Assembly (NCBI RefSeq): GCF_000739635.1
Contig: NZ_BATQ01000054.1
Span: 1-39,413, forward strand
Length of the DNA: 39,413 bases
Reading direction: 5' to 3'
Source: Verrucomicrobium sp. BvORR034
GTDB lineage: Bacteria; Verrucomicrobiota; Verrucomicrobiia; Verrucomicrobiales; Verrucomicrobiaceae
Within the stretch, counting starts at the first letter, position 1. Each line of letters opens with the position of its first letter. A model generated the notes under the pieces. The model saw nothing but the letters and a program-made list of their open reading frames with translations, did no database searches and had not been told where the DNA came from. Both the position numbers and the translations under genes were made by a program. Positions 32,005 through 39,413 of the stretch are shown piece after piece.

Positions 32005-32814
32005 TCACCGCCCCGGCTTGTTTTTCGTGTTGGCGTAGAAGTCAGGCTCGGCGGAGCGGGTGGGGTAGAGGCGTTGTGAAGGCCTTGGGTCAAGCTTGCC
32101 TTGTTGCCACACCATCACCAGCATGTCATTCCGTGTGGGATCCACCATGGCGAAGGCGGGTTTGCCACAGATGGGTGGCAACTGATGGACCTGCAAATGA
32201 GGCAGCGCCAAGGCGTAGCCCCATTCCTTGGGCAGGCTGCTCAAAAAGGCATCATAGGGATCAGCGAGTGATTCAACGACGAAGTCATACTGGGCGCCAC
32301 CCAAGCCGCGGCAGTAGTTCGTGGCATCCTTGGAATTCAGCTTCATCCGGTAGCCATGCACACTGCCCCATAGCTCCGAGAAGGTGCCGGTCCCCAGGGG
32401 ATGGATGGCGATGAAATGGGTGGCACCCACCGGAAGAGGGTGGGCCATCACCGATTCAAAATGCGTCTTGGAGTCGGGTGGGTGGCGCAGGGTGTCTGTG
32501 ACCCACCAAGTGGAAATCAGCGCACAGGGGATGAGCAGGACCGGCAGCTTCTTGCCAGCAGGGACCGGCTCCTTGCGCACAGTCCAAACGGCCATGAAGG
32601 GCAGCTGAAACGGGGCGAAAATGAACATGGCATAGACCAGGGTGCCCAGCGTCAGCATGATGGCCCAATGACTGGGCGTGTGGGTCAACGCCCATGGCAG
32701 CAGACTCTGGTCATCCACACTGCTGATGCGGAGCAGTACCTCCCGCAGAAGAAAGGCCACAGTAAACAGAATCCAGGAGGTGAGGAGAATGAAACGCCAG
32801 CGGTTCTTTTTCAT
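32005..32814 (-). CDS. Hypothetical membrane protein
   Basis: 269 residues from the ATG at 32814, preceded in frame by a TTG. Three hydrophobic segments occupy the first 110 residues (F-I-L-L-T-S-W-I-L-F-T-V-A-F-L-L; I-M-L-T-L-G-T-L-V-Y-A-M-F-I-F; L-P-V-L-L-I-P-C-A-L-I-S). A soluble C-terminal domain of about 155 residues follows, with conserved-looking aromatic and proline positions. I do not recognise the family and see no catalytic motif. The region 32815-33088 to its right shows no gene and only a weak GC-rich hairpin near 33030-33055. Confidence 0.7.
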   Translation of the reverse strand: MKKNRWRFILLTSWILFTVAFLLREVLLRISSVDDQSLLPWALTHTPSHWAIMLTLGTLVYAMFIFAPFQLPFMAVWTVRKEPVPAGKKLPVLLIPCALISTWWVTDTLRHPPDSKTHFESVMAHPLPVGATHFIAIHPLGTGTFSELWGSVHGYRMKLNSKDATNYCRGLGGAQYDFVVESLADPYDAFLSSLPKEWGYALALPHLQVHQLPPICGKPAFAMVDPTRNDMLVMVWQQGKLDPRPSQRLYPTRSAEPDFYANTKNKPGR

Positions 32815-33088
32815 CAATCAAGACATGCCAACTCCCATGGTGGAGGCAGAATTCGCGGGGGGCACCGGGACGGGCAGAGCGTCACGGTATCGCGGTGTCT
32901 GGAACATCGCTTTCCATAGGGGTTTGGATTAGTCTAAGGGATCTTCCGACTCTGAAAAGCGGAAATTCTCTATGCCGCGTGCATCTTGAAGGTGGGAGAA
33001 CGCACGGATTCCATGCATTCGCCAATTAAAATGCCAAGGCAGGGCAGGGAGTGCCCCCGCCCTGACCTGCTCGCAAAAAAGATGCACT

Positions 33089-34384
33089 TTAGTTGATCCC
33101 TGATACGTCAATCAGGTACATCTGTCGGCCATTGCCCGCATGCACGGAGTCAATCACCACCTTCTTGCCGTCGTTGCTGGAGCGTGGGTGAGTGTCGCAA
33201 CGGAACTCGCCTTTGTACTCTCGGGGCTCAAAGAAGTGACCCAAGGGAATGCGCCGGTCCGTGGGAATGTGATAGAGGAACGGCGTCTGCAGTCGGCGCA
33301 CCGGATCGGGATACGTATCGCAGAGGAGCCATTCGTTGTTCCGGTGGGGGAGGTAAGTCATGTGCCCGTCCACGGTGATCTTGTCCGCACCGAGTTTGGT
33401 GTACTCCCGGGTCTTGTCCTTGTACACAATCACTCGTGCCTCGGGTTCCGCATTGGGTTTGGCCCAGGCGACGAGATGCTCGGGATCACGCCAGATGAAG
33501 TGGCTGACCACGCCGCTGGGCTCCAGCACATACGGTTCCGTGCCATCGAGATTCACAGTGAACATCCGGGTCTTGAAGCCGCCCGCCTTTTGTTCGCGAG
33601 GGATGTCCACCCGCTCACGCCAGCGGTGCAGGAAGATGAGGCGCCTGCCATCGGGTGAAATGAGGAGATGGTTGAACCAGTTCCATAGCTGGGTGAGATC
33701 CAGTTCCGGGTGCGGGATGGCGACCGCATCCGCGATGGAGAAGATGAGTTGGTGCTCGCCGGTCTCCAGATTCATGCGCCAGATGCCACTCTTGGCGGGG
33801 GCCTTTTCGTCCGCACAGGGATCCGGGATGCCACTGTAGCCATAGCCGCTGCGGCAATAGTCGATGCGCGCGAAGTCGGGCGTCACCGCCCACTTCCCGT
33901 CGGGACTGAGGGTATACACCGGCAGTGGCAGGGTGCGCTTTTCACCAGTCTTCACATCCAGGATGTGGCTCACGTAGCGTTGGCTGGCTTTGTCGCGATC
34001 ATTCCAGATGATCTTGCTCTGTGAGCCGGGCAGCCACTGGAGCATGCAGCCTTGCTGCCATCCCCAGGCGGTCGAGGTACCCAGCTCGGTCCACTTGTCG
34101 CCGTCCGCCGTGTCGATCATCCCCACACGCAAGATGTCATCCGGTCCAGGGGTGCGGCCTTCGAAGTCCACCTGATTGCTCAGGATGTAGCGGTCCGTGG
34201 GATCAAACTGGAGCTTGTCGTAGTAGGCGAACCAGTGGAATTTCGGTCCCTGGGTCAGGGCGCGTAGGGGCGGCAGCGCCTCTGCCACGGGTGCAGCACC
34301 CGTTTCCTGACCCAGTCCGGCCCGGGTCATGCCCTCGAGGGTGGCGGAGGCGGTGATGAAATTGAGGAAGTGACGACGATTCAT
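33089..34384 (-). CDS. Tat-exported TolB-like beta-propeller protein
   Basis: 431 residues. It starts M-N-R-R-H-F-L-N-F, a good twin-arginine signal. The body has repeated propeller-blade signatures: D-P-T-D-R-Y-I-L-S-N, L-S-P-D-G-K-W-A-V-T-P-D, I-S-P-D-G-R-R-L-I-F-L, and S-S-N-D-G-K-K-V-V-I-D at the end. The F-H-W-F-A-Y-Y-D-K segment and the many His and Arg residues recall PL22 oligogalacturonide lyases, which share this fold, but the catalytic set cannot be confirmed by eye. A periplasmic role in carbohydrate binding or cleavage is inferred. It stands alone, divergent from the Hsp33 gene with about 150 bases between. Confidence 0.82.
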   Translation of the reverse strand: MNRRHFLNFITASATLEGMTRAGLGQETGAAPVAEALPPLRALTQGPKFHWFAYYDKLQFDPTDRYILSNQVDFEGRTPGPDDILRVGMIDTADGDKWTELGTSTAWGWQQGCMLQWLPGSQSKIIWNDRDKASQRYVSHILDVKTGEKRTLPLPVYTLSPDGKWAVTPDFARIDYCRSGYGYSGIPDPCADEKAPAKSGIWRMNLETGEHQLIFSIADAVAIPHPELDLTQLWNWFNHLLISPDGRRLIFLHRWRERVDIPREQKAGGFKTRMFTVNLDGTEPYVLEPSGVVSHFIWRDPEHLVAWAKPNAEPEARVIVYKDKTREYTKLGADKITVDGHMTYLPHRNNEWLLCDTYPDPVRRLQTPFLYHIPTDRRIPLGHFFEPREYKGEFRCDTHPRSSNDGKKVVIDSVHAGNGRQMYLIDVSGIN

Positions 34385-34535
34385 AAGTCGCTCGGGAGGC
34401 GTAAGAAAGATTGACCATACTAGATGGCACGTCTCTCGCAGTAAGTTTTTGTGGACGCAGTTTGCGTTTCCCCAAAGGGCTTGCCTCTGCTATGTCCCCA
34501 ACCCCCAGTCATCCCCGAATCTCAGATCAGAAGCC

Positions 34536-35339
34536 ATGACAGACACCGAAGCCAGCCCGCTCGAGGTCCGCACTTATTTTGTGCGTGGACGCAACGCGCT
34601 TGTGGCCAGAGCCGACTTTGAGCCCCTGTACATTGACTACTACCTTCACCGTGCCGAGCACGAGTTGAAGTACTCCAACACCAACGATCTCCTGCTCAAG
34701 GAGGCGCTTGCAGCGCTGACGCTGCATCTCGCGTCCCGGCCCCAGGACGAGACGTGTGGCTGGACGCTCAATTTCGACAACCCTCTGGTGAATGTCTTTG
34801 TCACTGGAGGATCACGGCCGGGGAGAGTCGCCGGACGTGTCTTCACCGAGGACGTGCGGGATTTCGGGAAAAACATCTTCATCGCGCAGACGGCCACCCA
34901 GGGTAAGGCGGCCCGGCAGAGCATGGTGGACTTCGCCGGAAACGATGTCTTCAAGGCGGTCGAGGGCTTTTACACCCAGAGCGAGCAGCGCACCACGCGT
35001 CTCTTCCGCCATGGCGAGGAAGACATCGTCATGGTCTCGGCCCAGCCTGACTGTGATGAAGAGTGGCTGGCCTCGCTCACCGAAGACTCGATCCGGGAGA
35101 TGGACAAGACGGAGACGCTGAGCCTGCTGGAAACCCGCCTCTATGTGTGGCATTGCGGCTGCAACGTGGAACGGCTCTACCCGGTGCTGGCGAAACTGGC
35201 TGAAGACGATCTCAGTCACGCCTTCGGCACTGATGAGGTGCTCACCATGACCTGCCCCCGCTGCGGTGCCCGTTATCGCACGAGCAAGGAGCAGTTCGAA
35301 GCGTGGCGCACCGAGAAGTTTCAGCCGCCCGGCGTGTAG
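34536..35339 (+). CDS. hslO: Hsp33-type redox-regulated chaperone
   Basis: 267 residues from the ATG at 34536; the frame is open upstream but that part is not family-like. The C-terminal redox switch is clear: C207-G-C209 and C240-P-R-C243, the CxC...CxxC zinc set with about 30 residues between, ending before a short tail. The N-terminal domain (R-T-Y-F-V-R-G-R-N-A-L-V-A-R-A-D-F, then A-L-A-A-L-T-L-H-L, V-F-V-T-G-G) fits the Hsp33 core, though more divergent than in E. coli. On oxidation the cysteines release zinc and the protein holds unfolding clients. It is cytoplasmic. Confidence 0.85.
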   Translation: MTDTEASPLEVRTYFVRGRNALVARADFEPLYIDYYLHRAEHELKYSNTNDLLLKEALAALTLHLASRPQDETCGWTLNFDNPLVNVFVTGGSRPGRVAGRVFTEDVRDFGKNIFIAQTATQGKAARQSMVDFAGNDVFKAVEGFYTQSEQRTTRLFRHGEEDIVMVSAQPDCDEEWLASLTEDSIREMDKTETLSLLETRLYVWHCGCNVERLYPVLAKLAEDDLSHAFGTDEVLTMTCPRCGARYRTSKEQFEAWRTEKFQPPGV

Positions 35340-35493
35340 CCTGGTGCGGTGGTTTCCTGCTCACCTGGGCAACCTCCCTCGCATGCGTTGGAGGGATGCC
35401 CAGTGATATGGGTGATTTCATGAACGCTTCACTTGGCGGCAGGTGGCATTCTGCGCTATGCTTTGTTGTAGCAAACAACATTTGCCAAACAAC

Positions 35494-36024
35494 ATGCCTA
35501 CCGACGACCGCGCTAATCCGTCCGCACCGGCTGAATCCACCCTGTGGAAGGGGCACTCCTCCCAGTGGGTGCACTTTTGGTTCTATCTCTTTTGTGTTCT
35601 TCTGGCCATTGGCTGCCTCGTGGCCCTTCCCTTCACCGGGGGGCTCTCCATCGCAGGCATTGTGATTCCACTTGGACTGTGGATTGCACGCTGGTGGGTG
35701 ACGAAGGCCACCCACTACGAGCTCACCACCCAGCGTCTTCGCAAGACCAGCGGAATCCTGAACCGTCGGCTGGATGAGCTCGAACTCTATCGGGTGAAGG
35801 ACTACAGCCTGGAGCAGCCGTTTGTTTTGCGGATGCTCGGACTCGGCAATCTGTCCCTGATCACCTCAGACGCCTCCACTCCGGAACTGGAACTGAAAGC
35901 CATCGCCGGAGCCGAGGACGTGAGGGAAAAACTTCGTCACGCCGTCCAGAGTGAACGCGACCGGAAGAGAGTGCGTGAACTGGATGTTGACAGTTCTGGG
36001 GGGGCTGGCGCTATCTCAGGATAA
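35494..36024 (+). CDS. Bacterial PH-domain membrane protein (YdbS/YdbT-like)
   Basis: 176 residues from the ATG at 35494. Two adjacent membrane spans (F-W-F-Y-L-F-C-V-L-L-A-I-G-C-L-V-A-L and I-A-G-I-V-I-P-L-G-L-W-I) precede a bPH2-type domain: Y-E-L-T-T-Q-R-L-R-K-T-S-G-I-L-N-R-R-L-D-E-L-E-L-Y-R-V-K-D, then L-G-L-G-N-L-S-L-I-T-S-D, and A-E-D-V-R-E-K-L-R. This order is typical of the YdbS/YdbT family. Function is unknown. A 6 bp hairpin (35464-35469 with 35475-35480) sits 13 bases upstream of the ATG and might affect initiation. The C-terminal Gly/Ser tail looks disordered. Confidence 0.85.
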   Translation: MPTDDRANPSAPAESTLWKGHSSQWVHFWFYLFCVLLAIGCLVALPFTGGLSIAGIVIPLGLWIARWWVTKATHYELTTQRLRKTSGILNRRLDELELYRVKDYSLEQPFVLRMLGLGNLSLITSDASTPELELKAIAGAEDVREKLRHAVQSERDRKRVRELDVDSSGGAGAISG

Positions 36025-36117
36025 AAGTGCCTCAAAATGAATGTCTTGTGTACCTCTTTGGAATTGTGAATAAGATGTGGACATTCAGGCTTTGTTAATT
36101 AATTTCAACTCGTATTC

Positions 36118-36873
36118 ATGATGGCCACAGATGCTTCAACGGGGCAATCCATGCAGTTCGTCTACCCCACGAACCTCAATCTTGGGCCACAGTCGGCCGA
36201 CGGCTATCACCAGGAGCTGTTAAGGGGGTTGACCCACAAGCTGAACAACATGCTGGCCATCATCCAGGGCTTCAGCAGCCTCATTCTGATGAATGATGAC
36301 CTCGATCCCGGGGTGCTGGAGAACATGCAGCATATCAAGGAGGCTTCCGTCAACATTTCTGGCCTCAGCGAGCGCATTCGCGCTGCTGGCGGATGCGCCA
36401 AGGTCACCCTGCAGCCACTCAATCTGAATGAGTACATCGCTGTGGTGGGGGCCTCCTTCCAGGATCCCTTCTCGAAGAATGGCGTTGCCTTTGATCTGGA
36501 AGTGTCTCCTGCGTTGCCTTCTGTTTTAGTGGATCCCACCAAGCTTAAGGAATTGCTCGTGGAAATCCTCAAAAACGCAGCCGAATCGGTCCAACGCACA
36601 GGCGGTCGCGCCCTCATGCAGGTGCACGGCCCGGGTGTCATCTCCCCGGCAAGCGAGCGTCTGGTCGATATTCTGATCAGCAACACGGGATCGTCCATCA
36701 CTCCGGAGAAGCAGAGTGAGATCTACCGCCCGTTCACAGGCACGAAGAACAGCAACCACCTGGGCCTCGGCCTGACCATCGCCGCGATGCTTTGCCACCA
36801 GATGAACATTCGTCTGGGAGTGAATTCGCAGGACAACACGACCACCTTCTGGGTGAGCGTGCCCATCGCCTGA
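36118..36873 (+). CDS. Stand-alone histidine kinase core, degenerate G1 box
   Basis: 251 residues with no membrane span or sensor domain. L-T-H40-K-L-N-N-M-L-A-I-I-Q-G-F is a HisKA phospho-acceptor helix. L-V-E-I-L-K-N153-A-A-E-S is the N box. The G1 box, normally D-x-G-x-G, reads S-N189-T-G-S-S-I, so the adenine-contacting Asp is Asn. I-Y-R-P-F-T-G-T-K (F box) and N-H-L-G-L-G-L-T-I-A (G2) are intact, and the protein ends W-V-S-V-P. ATP binding may be weakened. No response regulator is adjacent. It starts ATGATG after an AT-rich leader and is followed by a terminator, so it is a single-gene unit. Confidence 0.85.
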   Translation: MMATDASTGQSMQFVYPTNLNLGPQSADGYHQELLRGLTHKLNNMLAIIQGFSSLILMNDDLDPGVLENMQHIKEASVNISGLSERIRAAGGCAKVTLQPLNLNEYIAVVGASFQDPFSKNGVAFDLEVSPALPSVLVDPTKLKELLVEILKNAAESVQRTGGRALMQVHGPGVISPASERLVDILISNTGSSITPEKQSEIYRPFTGTKNSNHLGLGLTIAAMLCHQMNIRLGVNSQDNTTTFWVSVPIA

Positions 36874-36892
36874 GTCGGTTCGTTCATTTCGA

Positions 36893-36921
36893 GGGGGGAC
36901 GCTGCTGGCGTCACCCCTTTT
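36893..36921 (+). terminator. Rho-independent terminator of the histidine kinase gene
   Basis: GACGC (36898-36902) pairs with GCGTC (36908-36912). After one mismatch GGGG (36893-36896) pairs with CCCC (36914-36917), and TTTT follows. It lies 20 bases past the stop. Confidence 0.85.
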
Positions 36922-36986
36922 CGTTTCTGAAGGGGTTCGATGCCTCCTCTGGGTTGTTTCCTGAGAGCGTCAACAGCCGGGCAACT

Positions 36987-37352
36987 TCAGTTCTCGCCGG
37001 AGTTTCTTCTCGGTCGGATGATTTGGCGGAGAGTGCCCGGAGCACGTAGCAAGGAGGGCGGCAGCTCGCCGCGGCAACCATCTCGCACATAGCACTGCAT
37101 GGCCAGCCTTCGGACGTCTTCACAACCGGGCCAAGTATCGAGAATGCAGGCCCCTATCTTGGTGGCCATGTCCCACTGCTTGCAGTGGATGAAGAAATTC
37201 ATGCTGACCATCAGATAGGGAAGGGTCAGGCGCAGTTCCGCAGGGAGTTGGAGCAGTTCCCTCTCAGCTTCTTCGAGCATGTTGAGGGTGGTGTAACCTT
37301 CGCACCGCTGCAGGCCTGCACGAAAGGCGTCGAGCTGATCAGAGGTGATCAT
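36987..37352 (-). CDS. Small TPR-like helical protein
   Basis: 121 residues from the ATG at 37352. Two or three helix pairs have tetratricopeptide character: Y-T-T-L-N-M-L-E-E-A-E-R-E-L-L-Q-L-P, L-M-V-S-M-N-F-F-I-H-C-K-Q-W-D-M-A-T-K-I-G, and I-L-D-T-W-P-G-C-E-D-V-R-R-L-A-M-Q-C. A basic, non-helical tail ends the protein. There is no signal peptide. The role is probably a protein-contact module, otherwise unknown. It is convergent with the histidine kinase gene. Composition and helix periodicity argue that it is a true gene. Confidence 0.65.
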   Translation of the reverse strand: MITSDQLDAFRAGLQRCEGYTTLNMLEEAERELLQLPAELRLTLPYLMVSMNFFIHCKQWDMATKIGACILDTWPGCEDVRRLAMQCYVRDGCRGELPPSLLRAPGTLRQIIRPRRNSGEN

Positions 37353-37467
37353 GGCTTTGGTGAGGACGGGTTGGTCCCTCGTCTTTCTATGAGAGGATCG
37401 CGGGAAAGGCGCGACGTGGTCGGGTTGGTTTGGGTTGGGTTTAAGATGATGATGCGGGCCTGAAGGA

Positions 37468-37625
37468 CCAAAGAGTCCGGCCCATTGGGCGGAGGCCAGG
37501 AAGTGGACGGGAAACCCAGGGCACAGACATCCCTTGAGTGGTGGCCATCTCTCGTGCCCCTACTGGGCACAACTCTTGGACGGCACCGATACCCAGGGTC
37601 TCCGCCCCTGGGCTGGACTCTTTGG
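37468..37625. repeat. 158 bp inverted-repeat element with nested hairpins
   Basis: The 17-base ends 37468-37484 and 37609-37625 are complementary at 16 positions plus one G-T. Inside are GTGCCC-CCTACT-type hairpin 37554-37559/37565-37570 and CCCAGGG/CCCTGGG (37592-37598 with 37606-37612). Short open frames across it look like repeat translation rather than genes. The gap 37353-37696 holds only this element and a G/T-rich stretch near 37420-37442. Confidence 0.75.
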
Positions 37626-37696
37626 GCTCTTCAAGCCCTCTGCTGGCGACGGCGTGCTTTTCAAACACGCCCCAGTCTCCTCAACCTCCTTGTTTC

Positions 37697-39413
37697 CTAG
37701 GACCGGACCAGCCCCATGAACCCTTTCGGCAAGTGCACCCCGGCGATGGCCAGACCTGCCATGGCCAGGCCTACGCCTGGAGGATAGGCGAGGTAACGAC
37801 CCTGCCATTCGGGCTGGTACTTCTTCTTGAAGTTGAACAGGCTCTTGTACCCGTAGAACTTGTCAAAGTTGTCGAAGAGAAACTGCACGGCGCGTTCCTT
37901 GCGGCACTCCAGAGCCTGGCCATCACCGGCATTGACGTTGGCGAGCGGGGCGTTCCCGAGGCTGACCTCCTGCACGCCCTGCGCCTTGAAGTGGTCGATG
38001 GCCTCCACGATGAGGAAGTCCAGCACATCCCGGGCCTCTGCGCGTCCACGCATGAGATCCAGGCACCGTCCCTTGCCCTGATTGTAGGGGAGCCACGTGG
38101 CAAAGGTCTCAATCCGGCCCTCTGGATTGCGCACGATGGCCACGCCGTGTTTACGAATGCTGTCGATGCTGAAGGCACCGAGGTCGAAGGTCATCTCTCC
38201 GCCGTGCTTGTGGGCCAGCCATTCCTGGGAGATCAGCGTGAGCTGGGCCTCCAGGCCATGATCGATCTGGGGTGTGCCATCATACCACTGGAAGGTGAGG
38301 CCACCCTTGCGTGCTTTGTTGCGGGCGGTGCGGAGGTTTTGGAACTTGCCGCCCTCCAGCTTGAACTCCGCCACATCCAGGCGGGCGTCCTCACCCACCT
38401 TGAAGGTGACAAAGTTCTCCTCCTCGTAGAGGGGGCGGTTCGAGACGTGCACACAGTAGAAGATGGGCTGCCAGTCCTGGTTGCGGCAGAAGGCCCGGAA
38501 TTCGGCCACGGCGGCGGCGCGGCCTTCCGGCGGACAGACGGGATCTGCGAGAGCCACGGCATATTTTCGCCACAGGGCATAGGCGACCAGCCCCTTGCCA
38601 TCCTTCGTGAAGAAGCAGCGCTTGTCCGGCAGCAGGGCGAAGTTGTCCATCGGGTCTCGCCCGTACTCGGCGATGATCTTTGCCATGCGCTCGCGTTCAT
38701 CGCCCGTGGCTTCCGGGTGGCGTTTGGCCAGTACAGGGCGCAGCAGCAGGGCCAGCACCAGCATGGAGCTCAGCAGGCTGCCGGTGCGCAGCGTGGCGAG
38801 GAACCCCCGCACCTCCCGGCCACCGTCATGGTCCAACTCCGACTTCTGCATGAACAAGGCTGCACCAGCCCCATGCAGGCAGTCTGCCCAGGACAGCGCC
38901 GCACCCACCTTGCCGGATTCACTGTACTGTCGGATGCCGATGGTGCCGTACAACGTAAGACCAAACGCCAGGGAGAAGGCCACGAGTCCGGCGATGCGCA
39001 CCGACGGGGCATCTGACCGAGCCACAAACTCCTGCCGCCACCTGACCAGAGGGATGAGCAACACCGCTGCGGCCAGGGCGTGGTGCCAGTCGAAGGCCCG
39101 GGACAAATGCAACACCACGGACACGCTCAGCAACACGAGCACGAGGAGCCAGGCCAGATGCTTGCGCCGCCGCAGCCCGCGTGCAAGGGAGAGGAGGGCC
39201 AGACCGGAGAGCAGCAGCAACAGCCGGCTTTTTTCCGTCACACCCAGCGGTACCCATTGCTCCATCCATGCCAGCACGGCCGGCGGCTTTTGGAAAAGCG
39301 CTTCCAGTAGATCGACCAATCCCATGAGGGTAACGGCCCACACCAGCACGGCGATCGAGTGCTTTTTGGAGACGAGGAAGAAGATGGAGAGGCCGATGGC
39401 CAAGGCAGCCCCA
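37697..39413 (-). CDS. MprF/DUF2156-type lysylphosphatidylglycerol synthetase-like protein, N-terminus missing
   Basis: The frame is open to the right edge, so the N-terminus (and most of a flippase-type membrane domain) lies outside; about 571 residues are seen. Several membrane spans fill the first 250 residues. The cytosolic DUF2156 (GNAT-like) domain starts around D-P-M-D-N-F-A-L-L-P-D-K-R-C-F-F and continues with Y-A-V-A-L-A-D-P-V-C-P, R-T-A-R-N-K-A-R-K-G-G, F-A-T-W-L-P-Y-N-Q-G-K-G-R-C-L-D-L-M-R, V-S-L-G-N-A-P-L-A, and F-Y-G-Y-K-S-L-F-N-F-K-K-K-Y-Q-P-E-W. MprF enzymes transfer lysine or alanine from tRNA to phosphatidylglycerol, reducing membrane charge and cationic peptide killing. The C-terminal hydrophobic stretch after P-P-G-V-G is an extra. 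Confidence 0.9.
   Translation of the reverse strand, partial: GAALAIGLSIFFLVSKKHSIAVLVWAVTLMGLVDLLEALFQKPPAVLAWMEQWVPLGVTEKSRLLLLLSGLALLSLARGLRRRKHLAWLLVLVLLSVSVVLHLSRAFDWHHALAAAVLLIPLVRWRQEFVARSDAPSVRIAGLVAFSLAFGLTLYGTIGIRQYSESGKVGAALSWADCLHGAGAALFMQKSELDHDGGREVRGFLATLRTGSLLSSMLVLALLLRPVLAKRHPEATGDERERMAKIIAEYGRDPMDNFALLPDKRCFFTKDGKGLVAYALWRKYAVALADPVCPPEGRAAAVAEFRAFCRNQDWQPIFYCVHVSNRPLYEEENFVTFKVGEDARLDVAEFKLEGGKFQNLRTARNKARKGGLTFQWYDGTPQIDHGLEAQLTLISQEWLAHKHGGEMTFDLGAFSIDSIRKHGVAIVRNPEGRIETFATWLPYNQGKGRCLDLMRGRAEARDVLDFLIVEAIDHFKAQGVQEVSLGNAPLANVNAGDGQALECRKERAVQFLFDNFDKFYGYKSLFNFKKKYQPEWQGRYLAYPPGVGLAMAGLAIAGVHLPKGFMGLVRS

Noticed and set aside
33030-33060. GC-rich hairpin as terminator of the propeller gene
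   Set aside because: Pairing is imperfect with several registers and there is no T run on the expected side.
37534-37719. Short open frames reading through the inverted-repeat element
   Set aside because: Their sequence follows the palindromes of the repeat; no independent evidence of a gene.
37538-39016. Open frame of 492 codons on the plus strand
   Set aside because: It is antisense to the MprF-like gene and begins within repeat sequence.

Overview
This 39.4 kb window is a high-GC chromosomal segment of a Gram-negative bacterium with an outer membrane (beta-barrel protein, RND-type adaptor, lipoprotein). I infer a member of the Verrucomicrobiota or the wider PVC group. The pointers are a very large alpha-2-macroglobulin-like protein with the motif style of that group, an extended RpoD carrying N-terminal AT-hooks, many Tat- or Sec-exported proteins of unknown role, generally weak Shine-Dalgarno signals, and intergenic spaces full of short palindromic repeats. 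No prophage, insertion sequence with a transposase, CRISPR array, tRNA or rRNA was seen.

Layout. 1-5.4 kb: end of an efflux adaptor gene, a DUF3008 gene coupled to a hypothetical gene, a Tat-exported glycosidase-like protein, a small outer-membrane barrel and a membrane-anchored hypothetical, with several repeats between them. 5.1-5.4 kb: a 228 bp element with long, nearly perfect terminal inverted repeats. 5.4-8.3 kb: a UbiA-family prenyltransferase divergent from a large protein of unknown role. 8.4-12.9 kb: a cysteine-cluster protein, then dnaG and rpoD (primase and housekeeping sigma factor, the conserved macromolecular-synthesis pair) closed by a strong terminator. 13-20.8 kb, minus strand: two ElaB/YqjD/DUF883-like membrane proteins and the 2206-residue macroglobulin-like protein. 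21-24.2 kb: parB, an NTF2-like lipoprotein and a fused transporter-like/spermidine-synthase protein. 24.5-30.2 kb: PQQ-type sugar dehydrogenase, GYF-AIM24 protein, GNAT acetyltransferase, MocR-type regulator and an exported sugar isomerase-like protein. 30.2-39.4 kb: a cluster of REP-like hairpins, exported hypotheticals, a TolB-like propeller, an Hsp33-type redox chaperone, a PH-domain membrane protein, a stand-alone histidine-kinase core, a small TPR-like protein, another repeat element, and a partial MprF/DUF2156 protein running off the right edge.

The coding content is mostly housekeeping (replication, transcription, chromosome partition, redox chaperone, envelope lipid modification) plus exported carbohydrate-related enzymes. 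The least explained material is intergenic. It includes REP-like hairpins headed by GTAG (CTAC when read on the other strand) whose stems differ by compensating changes, and a pair of related elements of which one contains an extra 67 bp hairpin segment. It also includes an 8 bp tandem repeat placed directly after a stop codon and the long-stem element at 5156-5383. These are the best candidates for something undescribed.
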